Part shown: positions 5,889 through 5,963 of the stretch, piece by piece | Layout: every line of letters starts with the position of its first letter | Position numbering within the stretch: the stretch's first letter is position 1 | NCBI GenBank assembly: GCA_964472265.1 | Contig: CAYYJO010000089.1 | Span: 1 to 5,963 of the forward strand | Source of the DNA: JAGNLA01 sp964472265 | GTDB taxonomy: Bacteria > Caldisericota > Caldisericia > JAAYUI01 | Length of the DNA stretch: 5,963 nt | Direction: 5' to 3' | Position numbers and translations under genes: made by a program | Notes under the pieces: generated by a model | Told to the model about the DNA's origin: nothing | Database searches by the model: none | The model's input: only the letters and a program-made list of their open reading frames with translations

Positions 5889-5963
5889 TGGTGGGTGATA
5901 GTGGACTTGAACCACTGACCTCTTCCGTGTCAGGGAAGCGTTCTACCGCTGAACTAACCACCC
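5889..5963 (-). tRNA. tRNA-Val (anticodon GAC)
   Basis: The reverse complement folds into a full 75-nt cloverleaf with an encoded CCA. The 7-bp acceptor stem pairs GGGTGGT (5963-5957) with ATCACCC (5899-5893), with one G-T pair. The D arm is GTTC/GAAC, the anticodon stem CTTCC/GGAAG with loop CTGACAC, and the T arm AGTGG/CCACT with loop TTCAAGT. The anticodon GAC reads the valine codons GUC and GUU. The first base coincides with the window edge, so any upstream promoter or further tRNA genes are out of view. The YihY-family gene begins 23 nt after the CCA on the same strand, so it may be co-transcribed. Confidence 0.96.

Noticed and set aside
5866..5961. N-terminal extension of the YihY-family frame to 5961
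   Set aside because: Those 32 codons translate the tRNA-Val gene and its spacer. The family-like sequence begins after the ATG at 5865.

Overview
This is a bacterial chromosomal window with five intact protein genes on the + strand, one on the - strand, and one tRNA. Most genes look near 45-50% G+C when individual lines are sampled by eye. The predicted surface lipoprotein fits an organism with lipoprotein sorting, but the phylum cannot be fixed from this window. Two genes, at 890 and 4005, have a TAGAAT -10-like box exactly 6 nt before the ATG and no Shine-Dalgarno. The lipoprotein gene at 2857 has a strong GGAGG instead.

Layout: 1-889 is non-coding as far as I can see, apart from a promoter at its right end. 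Then comes a tight three-gene operon: a Nudix hydrolase (890-1327), an inositol-monophosphatase-family phosphatase (1314-2087, overlapping by 14 nt) and a class I SAM-dependent methyltransferase (2084-2836, ATGA overlap). A strikingly AT-rich predicted lipoprotein of unknown function follows (2857-3885). After it is a second copy of the last codons of the methyltransferase (3935-3966), then an NAD(P)-dependent sugar epimerase/dehydratase-type protein (4005-4952). On the - strand, tRNA-Val(GAC) (5963-5889) is followed 23 nt later by a YihY/BrkB-family membrane protein (5865-4870), whose 3' end overlaps the epimerase gene convergently by 83 nt.

The most interesting structure is at 2805-3966. 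A 19-bp perfect direct repeat flanks about 1.1 kb of AT-rich DNA holding the lipoprotein gene. Both copies continue, in the right frame, into the same protein end, DQLVAVFRK-stop. Beyond the 19 bp, however, each of the last four sense codons and the stop codon differs between the copies, always without changing the meaning. The simplest reading is that a small cassette integrated by recombination inside the 3' end of the methyltransferase gene. It brought a replacement gene end from a diverged relative and pushed the original end downstream, next to the epimerase promoter. This resembles how phages such as e14 and 21 regenerate icd in E. coli, but here the insert has no integrase gene.

The other genes look like ordinary housekeeping or metabolic functions: nucleotide clean-up, a sugar-phosphate or nucleotide phosphatase, a methyltransferase, an envelope or sugar-nucleotide enzyme and a membrane protein.
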